From Streptomyces flaveolus (GTDB lineage: Bacteria; Actinomycetota; Actinomycetes; Streptomycetales; Streptomycetaceae): a stretch of 64,000 nucleotides of DNA. The notes under the pieces were generated by a model that saw only the letters and a list, made by a program, of their open reading frames with translations, made no database searches and was not told where the DNA came from. Below, one piece after another: positions 23,694 to 31,957 of this stretch. Position 1 is the first letter of the stretch, and each line of letters begins with the position of its first letter. The stretch lies in the NCBI RefSeq assembly GCF_000716535.1, contig NZ_JNWV01000003.1, positions 202,285 to 266,284 of the forward strand. Direction: 5' to 3'. A program made the position numbers and the translations under genes.

Positions 23694-26069
23694 TCACCCC
23701 CCGGACGCGCCGCCTCGTCCACCACCGGGCGCCCGGTGCACCGGTTGTTCCGGCGTAGGGCGCTGCGGTGCCGGTGGTACCGCGCGGACGGCCGGGTCGT
23801 CGGTGCGCACCGTCAGCGGCTCGCCGTGGTGGCGGAGCGTCAGCGGTGGCCCGTCCAGGAGCGCGTACGTCACCTTGTCCGCGCCGATGTCCACGCGCAG
23901 CCGGCGCCCGCGGAACTGGACGTGGAAGGCGAGGCGGCGCAGCCGCTCGGGCAGGCGGGGTGCGAACCGCAGCCGGTCGCCGTCGCGCCGCATGCCGCCG
24001 AAGCCCGCGACCAGGGCCATCCAGGTGCCGGCGAGAGAGGCGATGTGCAGTCCGTCCCGCGTGTTGTGCTCCAGGTCCTGGAGGTCCATCAGCGCGGCCT
24101 CGGCGGTGTAGGCGTAGGCGAGGTCCAGGTGGCCGGTCTGGGCGGCGATGACCGCCTGGCAGCAGGCGGACAGGGAGGAGTCGCGGACGGTCAGCGGCTC
24201 GTAGTAGGCGAAGTTCCGGGCGATCTGCTCCTCGTCGTGTTCCCGCTCGAAGTAGTCGCCGCAGGTGTACATGGCCAGCACCAGGTCGGCCTGTTTGACG
24301 ACCTGCTTGCGGTAGAGGTCGAAGTAGGGGAAGTGGAGCAGCAGCGGGTACTGGTCGGGGCGGGTGCCCTCGAAGTCCCAGCGCTGGTAGCGGGTGAAGC
24401 CGGCGTGCTGTTCGTGGACGCCGAGTTCGGCGTTGTAGGGGATGTGCATGGCGTCGGCGGCGTCCCGCCAGGCCGCGCTCTCCTCCTCGTCCACCCCGAG
24501 CCGCCGCGCCTGGTCCGGGTGCCGTTCGACGGCGTCGGCGGCGGCGCGCAGGTTCTGGCGGGCCATCAGGTTGGTGTAGGCGTTGTCGTCGGCGACCGCG
24601 CTGTACTCGTCGGGGCCGGTGACGCCGTCGAGGTGGAAGACGCCGTGGGTGTCGTGGTGGCCGAGCGACCGCCACAGCCGGGCCGTCTCCACCAGCAGTT
24701 CCACACCGGTCTCCCGCTCGAAGGCCGTGTCGCCGGTGGCCTCGACGTACCGGACGACGGCGTCGGCTATGCCGGCGTTGACGTGGAAGGCGGCGGTGCC
24801 GGCCGGCCAGTACGCGGAGCCCTCCGGCCCGGCGATGGTCCGCCAGGGGAACGCGGCGCCGGCGAGCCCGAGTTGGGCCGCGCGTTCGCGGGCCTCGTCC
24901 AGGGTGCTGTAGCGCCAGCGCAGGGCCTCGGCGACGGCTTGGGGGGCGGTGTGGGTGAGCACGGGCAGCACGAACATCTCGGTGTCCCAGAAGGCGTGCC
25001 CGTCGTAGCCGGAGCCGGTCAGGCCCTTCGCCGGGATCGCGCGTTGCTCGGCGCGGGCACCGGCCTGCAGGACGTGGAACAGCGCGAACCGGACGGCCTG
25101 CTGGATCTCCTCGTCGCCCTCCACCTCGACGTCGGCGCGGGCCCAGAAGTCGTCCAGGCAGGCCCGTTGGTCGTCGAGGAGGCCCTGCCAGCCGTCGTGT
25201 CCGGCGGCGGCGAGCGCGGCGTCGACCTGGTCGGCCATCGCGGGCAGCGACCGGGTGCCGGACCAGCCGTGGGCGACCAGCTTCTCCACCCGCAGGGTCT
25301 GTCCGGGTTCCAGCACGGAGGTGACGGTCAGCCGGGCCACGTCGATGCCGCTCTCGCTGCGGCTGGTGGTGCGTTCGGGTCCGGTGACGACGTGGTCGGC
25401 GGCGACTGCGACCCTGAGACCGCTGCGCCGGGTGCGGTGCACCAGCCGCAGCCGGTTGCCGGAGGCGAAGCCGTCCTCCTGCTCCAGCGGGGACTTCAGC
25501 GCCTTCGCCGCGCGCGGGTCGCCGTCGGGGTCGGGCAGGCTCTCGTTGGCGACCAGCTCGGACTGGATCACCACCCGGCTGCGGCTGCCGACGGCCTCCA
25601 CCTCGTAGGCGACGGCGGCCACCGCCCGCTGGGTCAGCGAGACCAGGCGGGTGGAGCGCACCCGGACCGTGGAGCCGGCCGGGGAGGTCCACTCGCAGGT
25701 CCGCTCCAGCACCCCGCGGCGCAGGTCCAGGACGCGTTCGTGGGCGACGAGCCGGCCGTAGCGCAGGTCGAACGGCTCGTCGTCCACCAGCAGCCGGATG
25801 ATCTTTCCGTTGGTGACGTTGATGACGGTCTGCCCGGACTCCGGGTAGCCGTAGCCGGCCTCCGCGTACGGCAGCGGGTGCACCTCGTGCACGCCGTTGA
25901 GGTAGCTGCCGGGCAGGCCGTGCGGTTCGCCCTCGTCGAGGTTGCCGCGCCAGCCGACGTGCCCGTTGGACAGGGCGAACACCGACTCGCTCTGGGCGAG
26001 GACGTCGAGGTCGAGGGCGGTCTCCCGGACGGTCCACGGTTCGACGCCGTAGGAGCGGTCGGTGATCAC
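23694..26069 (-). CDS. Glycoside hydrolase family 65 (disaccharide phosphorylase-like)
   Basis: A 791-residue cytosolic enzyme of the maltose/trehalose/kojibiose phosphorylase family. An N-terminal beta-sandwich (about 10-270; FALSNGHVGWRGNLDEGEPHG) precedes an (alpha/alpha)6 barrel (about 320-690) with the HAFWDTEMFVLPVL motif, the GVTGPDEYS loop carrying the presumed catalytic glutamate (about 485), and KQADLVLAMY near the phosphate site. A C-terminal beta-sandwich follows. Its GTG start overlaps the stop of the beta-phosphoglucomutase-like gene (GTGA), as expected if the phosphorylase releases beta-glucose-1-phosphate that the mutase converts to glucose-6-phosphate. The arrangement resembles mycobacterial Rv3400-Rv3401. 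The disaccharide substrate is not determined. Confidence 0.88.
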   Translation of the reverse strand: MITDRSYGVEPWTVRETALDLDVLAQSESVFALSNGHVGWRGNLDEGEPHGLPGSYLNGVHEVHPLPYAEAGYGYPESGQTVINVTNGKIIRLLVDDEPFDLRYGRLVAHERVLDLRRGVLERTCEWTSPAGSTVRVRSTRLVSLTQRAVAAVAYEVEAVGSRSRVVIQSELVANESLPDPDGDPRAAKALKSPLEQEDGFASGNRLRLVHRTRRSGLRVAVAADHVVTGPERTTSRSESGIDVARLTVTSVLEPGQTLRVEKLVAHGWSGTRSLPAMADQVDAALAAAGHDGWQGLLDDQRACLDDFWARADVEVEGDEEIQQAVRFALFHVLQAGARAEQRAIPAKGLTGSGYDGHAFWDTEMFVLPVLTHTAPQAVAEALRWRYSTLDEARERAAQLGLAGAAFPWRTIAGPEGSAYWPAGTAAFHVNAGIADAVVRYVEATGDTAFERETGVELLVETARLWRSLGHHDTHGVFHLDGVTGPDEYSAVADDNAYTNLMARQNLRAAADAVERHPDQARRLGVDEEESAAWRDAADAMHIPYNAELGVHEQHAGFTRYQRWDFEGTRPDQYPLLLHFPYFDLYRKQVVKQADLVLAMYTCGDYFEREHDEEQIARNFAYYEPLTVRDSSLSACCQAVIAAQTGHLDLAYAYTAEAALMDLQDLEHNTRDGLHIASLAGTWMALVAGFGGMRRDGDRLRFAPRLPERLRRLAFHVQFRGRRLRVDIGADKVTYALLDGPPLTLRHHGEPLTVRTDDPAVRAVPPAPQRPTPEQPVHRAPGGGRGGASGG

Positions 26070-26806
26070 TGCTTGCCTCCCAGTTCGGCCAGGTCCTTGA
26101 CGACGGTGTCGGCGCCGTGCGCGTACAGCGCGTCGGTCTGACCGACCCGGTCGACGCCGACGACGTGGCCGAAGCCGCCGGCGCGGCCGGCGTCCATGCC
26201 GGCCAGCGCGTCCTCGAAGACGGCCGCGCGGGACGCCTCGACGCCGAGGTCGCGGGCGGCGGCGAGGAAGGTGTCGGGGTGCGGCTTGCCCGGCAGGTTC
26301 CGCTCGGCCGCGACCACGCCGTCGATCCGCACGTCGAAGAAGTGCTCGGCGCCGACCGCGCGCAGCACGTCCCGGCAGTTGGCGCTGGAGGAGACGATCG
26401 CGGTGCGCAGCCCCGCGGCGCGGACCGCCTCCAGGTACCGCAGGGTGCCCTCGTAGGCCTCGACCCCGCCGGTGCGGATCTTCTCCAGCAGCAGTTCGTT
26501 CTTGCGGTTGCCCAGGCCGTGCACGGTGCGGGCGTCCGGCGGGTCGTCCGGGCCGCCTTCGGGGAGGTGGATGCCGCGTGAGTCGAGGAAGGCGCGGACG
26601 CCGTCGGCGCGGGGGCGGCCGTCGACGTACTCGTCGTAGTCGGTGACGGCGTCGAACGGCCGTCCCTGTTCCCCCTCGTAGTCACGCAGGAAGGCGTCGA
26701 ACGTCTCCTTCCAGGCCGCCGCGTGCACGACGGCGGTCTTGGTGACGACCCCGTCGAGGTCGAAGAGACAGGCCTGGATGGTGTCGGGCAGACCGAGCTG
26801 AGTCAT
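26066..26806 (-). CDS. HAD-superfamily beta-phosphoglucomutase-like protein
   Basis: A 246-residue HAD-IA enzyme. The nucleophile loop is FDLDGVVTKT (D16 nucleophile, D18 acid/base), motif II lies in TAIVSSSANCRDVL, the motif III lysine region is NLPGKPHPDTFL, and motif IV is VFEDALAGMDAG. These match beta-phosphoglucomutases. It is upstream of and overlaps the GH65 gene, which supports a beta-glucose-1-phosphate role over generic phosphatase activity. The ATG at 26806 has no clear ribosome site. It diverges from a kinase gene 84 bp away. Confidence 0.85.
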   Translation of the reverse strand: MTQLGLPDTIQACLFDLDGVVTKTAVVHAAAWKETFDAFLRDYEGEQGRPFDAVTDYDEYVDGRPRADGVRAFLDSRGIHLPEGGPDDPPDARTVHGLGNRKNELLLEKIRTGGVEAYEGTLRYLEAVRAAGLRTAIVSSSANCRDVLRAVGAEHFFDVRIDGVVAAERNLPGKPHPDTFLAAARDLGVEASRAAVFEDALAGMDAGRAGGFGHVVGVDRVGQTDALYAHGADTVVKDLAELGGKQ

Positions 26807-26890
26807 ATCCGGACTGTTCCCCGCGAAGTGGCCGTCCAGTGGGTGGCGCACGCCACACTCCCGGCGGGCGGGGGGTGTCACACTCTCTGT

Positions 26891-27541
26891 GTGCCGCTGA
26901 CCTTCGACGATCTCCTCGCCCGTGCCCGTGCCCTGCCCCGGGACGGCCGGCGCGCCCTGCTCGGCATCGCGGGCAGCCCCGGTGCGGGCAAGACGACGCT
27001 CGCCGAACGGCTGGTGGACGCGCTGAACGGCGACGGCCCGCGGTGGGCGGCGCACGTGCCGATGGACGGTTTCCATCTGGCGGACGCCGAGCTGGACCGG
27101 CTGGGCCGCCGGGACCGCAAGGGCGCGCCGGACACCTTCGACGCGGCCGGGTACGCGGCGCTGCTCGGGCGGCTGCGCGAGGAGACCGACGAGGTCGTGT
27201 ACGCGCCGGGGTTCGAGCGGGTGCTGGAGCAGCCGCTCGCGGGCGCCATCCCGGTGCCGCCCGAGGCCCGGCTGGTGGTGACCGAGGGAAACTACCTGCT
27301 GCTGCGGGAGGGTTCGTGGGCGCGGGTACGGCCGTGCCTGGACGAGGTGTGGTTCTGCGAGGTCGCCGAGGACGAGCGGATCCGCCGGCTGGTCGCCCGG
27401 CACGAGGAGTTCGGCAAGGAGCACGAGGCGGCCGTGGCCTGGGTGCTGGGCTCGGACCAGCACAACGCCGACCTGGTCGCGACGACGCGGCAGTGGGCGG
27501 ACCTGGTGGTGCCGGCCGGCGTGCCGCTCCCCGCGAGCTGA
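26891..27541 (+). CDS. Nucleoside/sugar kinase family protein (uridine-kinase-like)
   Basis: A 216-residue P-loop kinase. Walker A is GSPGAGKTT (residues 28-36). A HVPMDGFHLADAELDRLG segment (substrate-binding DGFH) and RRDRKGAPDTFDAAGY follow, matching the uridine kinase/phosphoribulokinase-like group often annotated as nucleoside or fructose kinase. VVTEGNYLLL is the Walker B-like strand. The GTG start at 26891 is chosen because homology begins there. It diverges from the HAD/GH65 pair, so it might phosphorylate a sugar from that pathway, but the substrate is unknown. Confidence 0.82.
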   Translation: MPLTFDDLLARARALPRDGRRALLGIAGSPGAGKTTLAERLVDALNGDGPRWAAHVPMDGFHLADAELDRLGRRDRKGAPDTFDAAGYAALLGRLREETDEVVYAPGFERVLEQPLAGAIPVPPEARLVVTEGNYLLLREGSWARVRPCLDEVWFCEVAEDERIRRLVARHEEFGKEHEAAVAWVLGSDQHNADLVATTRQWADLVVPAGVPLPAS

Positions 27542-27767
27542 CGTTCCGCCGCCGGCCGGGCGGTGGCCCGGTCGCGTGCGATTCCGTGCGCCCAGGCCCG
27601 CGCGTTCACCCTCCGCACACGCGCCCGCCACCGAAGCCTCCCCGGCGGGACACGAACCGGTCCTGGATATGCGCCCGTTCACCTTCTAGCTCCCGCGTTC
27701 CTCCCGGGACCGCACAACTGCGCACATCGGCGGAGACGTTCCCGGAAAATCTCCGAGAGGCACAGGC

Positions 27768-28276
27768 ATGCCGTCATCTTCCGGGCACCGCTCCCCAGTA
27801 CTGAACCGGCGCGGGTTCCTCACGACCTCGCCTTCCGCGTCGGCAGGGGTGCTCGCCGCGCCGGCCGCCACCGGTACACGGGCGGGACCGTGCTGGCCGA
27901 GGGTGCGCTGGTGGCCGGCTCCGAGGACGCGCTCGGGCACGGGGACGCGCGGGTGACCGGCGGCACGCTGCGGGTGCCGGAGGGGCTGCGGGTGCGCGGC
28001 GCCTGGGTCCAGGACGCGGGAACGCTGGAGGTCACCGTGCGGGCCGGCGGCAAGGCGCCGCTGACCGTCGGACACCGGGCCGTGCTCGGCGGCCCGGCCG
28101 TGCTGGCGCTGCGGCTGGACGCCGAACGGCCGCCTGCCGCGGGCAGCACGCTGCCGGTCGTCGCCGCGCCCCGGCCGGCCGGGCGGTTCGAGCGGATCGA
28201 GGTGAACTCCGACCGGCTGCGGGCCGTACCCGTGTACACGGCAGAAGGTCTGTCGGTGCGACTCGTGCGGCGGTGA
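27768..28276 (+). pseudogene. Remnant of a Tat-exported PAP2-type acid phosphatase
   Basis: Two pieces in different frames. From 27768 an ATG opens a Tat-like signal peptide (HRSPVLNRRGFLTTS, then an Ala-rich core), good up to about 27875. From about 27880, in another frame, comes RYTGGTVLAEGALVAGSEDA and a beta-strand repeat tail (TLRVPEGLRVRGAWVQ... VYTAEGLSVRLVRR) to 28276. This tail resembles the C-terminal autotransporter-like repeat of Streptomyces PAP2 phosphatases. The whole catalytic domain is missing and the frames do not join, so this is an internally deleted, dead gene. The family call rests on the ends only. Confidence 0.55.
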
Positions 28277-28368
28277 CGGCCGCGGGGGCGGCGGCGGTGC
28301 GACGGTAGGGCCATGATCAGGCCCCCGCGCCGGTCCGCCCCCGCACGGCCGGTTCCGCCGCTGGACGG

Positions 28369-30096
28369 ATGATGGCGCGCGAACAGAACCCGGTCCTCAC
28401 CCCCGCCGCTCCCGCCGCGGTCCCGGCACGGCAGGGCACCTCACAGCGGTGGGCCGGCCTGCGCCGGCACCGGCGGTGGCTGCCGCCGTTCCTCGTCGTC
28501 CTGCTCCTGGGGCAGATGGCCGCGGCGATGGTCACCACGGCCGTGCAGCAGACCCCCACCATCGACGAGCCGGTGTACGTCGCCACGGCCACCGACTACC
28601 TGCGCGAGCACCGGGTGCGTTACAACCCCGAGCACCCGCCGCTCGGCAAGCTGCTGATCGCGGCCGGGGTGGCGGTGGCGGACCCGCACTACGACCCGTC
28701 GTACCGCGGCGACCAGGGGCAGGTGGGCCGGCATCTGCTGTACGCGTCGGGCAACGACCCCTGGCGGCTGATGCTGTGGGCGCGGCTGCCGGTGATCGCG
28801 GTGACGCTGCTGTGCGGGCTGGTGGTGTTCGCCTTCGCCCGGGACCTGACGGGTACGGCGGGCGGCCTGGTCGCGCTCGCCCTGTACGCGTTCTCGCCCG
28901 ACGTGATCGCGCACGGTTCCCTGGCCACGCTCGACCTGCCGGCGGCCGGGTGCGTCCTGACCGCGGCCTGGCTGACATGGCGGGCCCGGCAGCGCCCCGT
29001 CCTGTACCTGCCGCTCGCCGGGGCGGCGCTGGGCGCGGCCACGGCGACCAAGATGAGCGCCCTGCCCGCGGTACCGGTGCTCATGGCGCTGGCGGCGCTG
29101 TCCGCCCTGACCGCGCGCCGGTCCGCCCCGGCCTCGCGGCGCCGGCCCCTGCCCTGGCTCGGGGCGCGGCGGCCGGCGGCGTCGGCGCTGGTGGGCGCCG
29201 TCGTCGTCGCGGTCGTGGCCGTCGCCGTCGTGTGGGCCGCGTATCTCGTCGTCGACCCGCGGTTGCGGTTCGCGCCCGCCGAGCCGGTGCCGGGCGTGCA
29301 CGGGCCGCGGGCGCGGCTGGTGGAGCTGCTGCCGGTGCCGCCGGCGTACCGGGCGGGGATGCGGGTGCAGTTCGGGCTGGAGGAGCAGCCCTGGCAGGGG
29401 TATCTGTTCGGGCACCTGTACACCGGCTCGCACTGGTACTACCTGCCGGCCGCCCTGCTGGTGAAGACCCCGCTCGGGCTGCTGGCGCTGGGCGCGGCCG
29501 GTGCCGTCGCGGTCGTGGCGGTACGGCGGCTGCGTCCCGCGGCGCCGTACCTGCTGGTGCCGCCCCTCGTGCTGCTCGCGACGGCGATGACGGGGGCGCG
29601 GGACTTCGGCACCCGGTATGCGCTGTTCGTACCGGTGTCCCTCGCGGTGGCGGCGGCCTGCGTGCTCACCCTCCGGTGGCGGTGGCGCGGGCTCCTCACC
29701 GGCGCACTGGTGCTGTGGGTGGCGGTGAGTTCGCTGCGGACGTTCCCCTACTACCTGCCGTATGCCAACGAGGCGTTCGGCGGCCCGGCGCACACCCACC
29801 GGCTGCTGCACGACTCCAACGTGGACTGGGGCCAGGATTTGGGCCGGCTCGCCGACCGGCTCCGGGAGCGGTACCCGGGCGAGCGGGTGTGGCTGGTGTA
29901 CAAGGGCAGCGGCGTCCCGTCGTACTACGGCATCCACGCGACGGATCCGCGCACGGTGCCGCGGGAGCGGGTGCACGGGCTGCTGGTGGTGTCGGACTCC
30001 GCCGCCGCCAAGGCGCGCGGCCGGCTCGCGGAGCTGCTGGCGAGCAGCCGGCCGGTCGGCGAAGTGGGCCATTCCATCGGCCTGTACCGGCGGTGA
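28369..30096 (+). CDS. PMT-like dolichyl-phosphate-mannose mannosyltransferase family protein
   Basis: A 575-residue polytopic membrane protein of the GT-C class (PMT/ArnT-like). An N-terminal helix (about 38-58) is followed by a large first loop with PTIDEPVYVATATDYL (acidic pair) and NPEHPPLGKLL, the typical PEHPPL motif. About nine more helices follow, and a hydrophilic C-terminal domain with DSNVDWGQDLGRLADRL, SGVPSYYG and IGLYRR. Such enzymes move a sugar from a polyprenyl phosphate donor to a protein or glycan outside the membrane. ATG ATG gives two possible starts. It lies alone, after the phosphatase remnant and before an RpiR regulator. Acceptor unknown. Confidence 0.84.
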   Translation: MMAREQNPVLTPAAPAAVPARQGTSQRWAGLRRHRRWLPPFLVVLLLGQMAAAMVTTAVQQTPTIDEPVYVATATDYLREHRVRYNPEHPPLGKLLIAAGVAVADPHYDPSYRGDQGQVGRHLLYASGNDPWRLMLWARLPVIAVTLLCGLVVFAFARDLTGTAGGLVALALYAFSPDVIAHGSLATLDLPAAGCVLTAAWLTWRARQRPVLYLPLAGAALGAATATKMSALPAVPVLMALAALSALTARRSAPASRRRPLPWLGARRPAASALVGAVVVAVVAVAVVWAAYLVVDPRLRFAPAEPVPGVHGPRARLVELLPVPPAYRAGMRVQFGLEEQPWQGYLFGHLYTGSHWYYLPAALLVKTPLGLLALGAAGAVAVVAVRRLRPAAPYLLVPPLVLLATAMTGARDFGTRYALFVPVSLAVAAACVLTLRWRWRGLLTGALVLWVAVSSLRTFPYYLPYANEAFGGPAHTHRLLHDSNVDWGQDLGRLADRLRERYPGERVWLVYKGSGVPSYYGIHATDPRTVPRERVHGLLVVSDSAAAKARGRLAELLASSRPVGEVGHSIGLYRR

Positions 30097-30150
30097 GCCC
30101 GGCGTCTCAACCCCCTGGTCACGACGGTCGGTGAGCTATGTTGAGTCCTC

Positions 30151-31092
30151 GTGGCAGACAAAGGAGGCCGACCGGTGCCCTCGCCGCAGCAGGCACGCGC
30201 ACAGGCATCAGCGATCACGTCGGGCAGGACGGTGCCCGCGGCCGAGGCCGCCCCGACCTCCCGGCTCAGGGAACTCTTCGACGGCCCGCGTCTGTCGCCG
30301 GGGCAGCGGCGCATCGCCCAGTATCTGATCGAGCACATCACCGAGGCCGCGTTCCTGTCGATCACCGAGCTCGCCGACCGGGTCGGGGTCAGCCAGCCCT
30401 CCGTCACGCGCTTCGCCGCCGCCGTCGGCTTCAGCGGCTACCCGGCGCTGCGCGAGAAGCTCCAGTCGATCGCGCTGAGCAGCCTCGCCGGCGGCCCCGG
30501 CGAGGAGGACCGGGCCAACGAGTTGCAGGCGGCCGTCGACGCCGAGATCGAGAACCTGGAGAACCTGCGGCGGGACTTCGCCGATCCCGACCGGGTCATC
30601 GACGTCGGCCGCGAGCTGTCCCGCTCCACCCCGCTGACCGTGCTGGGCCTGCGGATCTCGGTGTCGCTCGCCGAGTACTTCGGCTACGCGGCCCGCCGTA
30701 TCCACCCGGACGTGCGGCTGGTGACCCGAGGCGGCAGCGTGGCCTACGACGCGCTGTTGCAGTCCCGCGAGGCCGGCGGCACCTGGGTGCTGGCCTTCGC
30801 CATGCCCCGGCACTCCCAGGAGACGCTGCACGCCGTCCGGGTGGCGCGCGGCGCGGGTCTGAAGGTCGCCCTGGTGACCGACCTGGCGCTCGGGCCGCTG
30901 GCCGACGAGGCCGACGTCACCTTCGCCACCGGCACCGGCTCCCGGCTGGTGTTCGACTCCTATGCCGCGCCCGGTGTGCTGGCCGCGGCGCTGCTTCAGG
31001 CCATGACGGACGCCGATCCGGAGCGCACCCAGGCCCGGCTGGAGAAGTACGAGCAGCTCTCCGACCAGCACCAGTTCTTCCTCAAGGACTGA
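30151..31092 (+). CDS. MurR/RpiR-family transcriptional regulator
   Basis: A 313-residue regulator: an HTH of the RpiR type (about 36-112; LSPGQRRIAQYLIEH, ITELADRVGVSQPSVTRFAAAVGF) joined to a SIS sugar-isomerase domain (about 145-290; LTVLGLRISVSLAEYFGYAARRI). RpiR proteins sense phosphosugars or related metabolites. The GTG start is supported by domain position. There is no adjacent sugar operon. A dyad fitting the TGAA-N4-TTCA type used by some RpiR members occurs 102 bp downstream (31194-31207), ahead of the next gene, which could be a target. Confidence 0.88.
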   Translation: MADKGGRPVPSPQQARAQASAITSGRTVPAAEAAPTSRLRELFDGPRLSPGQRRIAQYLIEHITEAAFLSITELADRVGVSQPSVTRFAAAVGFSGYPALREKLQSIALSSLAGGPGEEDRANELQAAVDAEIENLENLRRDFADPDRVIDVGRELSRSTPLTVLGLRISVSLAEYFGYAARRIHPDVRLVTRGGSVAYDALLQSREAGGTWVLAFAMPRHSQETLHAVRVARGAGLKVALVTDLALGPLADEADVTFATGTGSRLVFDSYAAPGVLAAALLQAMTDADPERTQARLEKYEQLSDQHQFFLKD

Positions 31093-31433
31093 GCCGAGGC
31101 CCGTACGGCCGATCCTGCCGCCCGCCGAGGGCATCCGTGAAGATCTTGCGGTCCTCCCCGCCATGGACAGGGATGATTCACCGCATATCGCGCATGAATG
31201 TTTTCATACGTCTTGCAAACCGGTCGGCATATATAAATACTGCTCGGCGGGCTCCCCCGCTCGTCCGGGGCCCGCGCACGGACGCCCCCTGCCGCCGTCC
31301 CCTACCCACGTCGGCGCCCGGGGCGTACCGGGGCACGTCGTCTGCGCGACGCGCCCGTGGCGGCCCCGGTCATCCCCTAGACCGGGGCCGCCCCGAACCC
31401 GTCGACACCCTCCGACGCCGCACACCGGAAGCG
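31093..31433. promoter_or_regulatory. Gene-free leader with AT-rich promoter-like segment
   Basis: No gene. An unusually AT-rich island (31180-31240) stands out in this GC-rich DNA. It holds the dyad ATGAATGTTTTCAT, then TTGCAA (31213-31218) followed by ATATATAAATACT around 31231-31241, usable as -35 and -10 elements of a vegetative promoter for the 126-aa protein gene. The rest, up to 31433, is GC-rich with a hairpin (GGCCCCGGT around 31360-31390 paired to ACCGGGGCC). Confidence 0.55.
31194..31207. promoter_or_regulatory. RpiR-type dyad ATGAATGTTTTCAT
   Basis: A perfect ATGAA-N4-TTCAT dyad placed 6 bp upstream of a TTGCAA -35 candidate. Pattern and position suggest an operator, perhaps for the upstream RpiR protein. 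The protein-site pairing is inference. Confidence 0.45.
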
Positions 31434-31814
31434 ATGAACATGCCCCTGACCAGCACGCGCATCAGCCCAGACTGGCCCTGTCAGGTCAAGACGCCGGGCT
31501 CGTACGACTGGGAACGCTCGGCCGCCAAGTGGCTGCGCGAGCTGATCCCCGCGCGCTACTCCAGCTACCCGGCGCTCATCCGGCACCCGGTCCTGCTGGC
31601 CCGGCACGCGCAGATCCAGGTGCAGCAGGAGATCCGGGTCGCGCGGACCGCCCTGCAGACCGCGCGGGCCGAACTGCCCGTCCTCGGACTGCCCGAATCG
31701 GTGATCGAGCACACGATCAAGCTGTACGCGGCCGAGGTGTTGCAGTTGCAGCACATCGCGCGCAGCGTCCGCGTGGTCAGCGAGGCCCTGGCCGCCCGCG
31801 GCACGGCCCGCTGA
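31434..31814 (+). CDS. Conserved hypothetical protein
   Basis: A 126-residue soluble, mainly helical protein (YDWERSAAKWLRELIPARYSSY, LARHAQIQVQQEI, VIEHTIKLYAAEVLQLQ). Similar proteins are common in Streptomyces with no assigned role. A second ATG occurs two codons later. Ribosome site GGAAG before 31434. It has its own AT-rich promoter-like leader and is followed 143 bp later by the third SpoIIE-type phosphatase. Confidence 0.72.
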   Translation: MNMPLTSTRISPDWPCQVKTPGSYDWERSAAKWLRELIPARYSSYPALIRHPVLLARHAQIQVQQEIRVARTALQTARAELPVLGLPESVIEHTIKLYAAEVLQLQHIARSVRVVSEALAARGTAR

Positions 31815-31957
31815 CCTGGCCCGGGCCGCTCCCTCAGCCCTCTCCCGCCCTGCCCCGCCCCGCCGCTTCCCGAGCCGTCGATCCCGTCCACCGGTCGTGT
31901 GGATCCCGACCCGGCAGACGAGTGATCGAACGGGCCAGGATGTGCAATGCTCATCGC

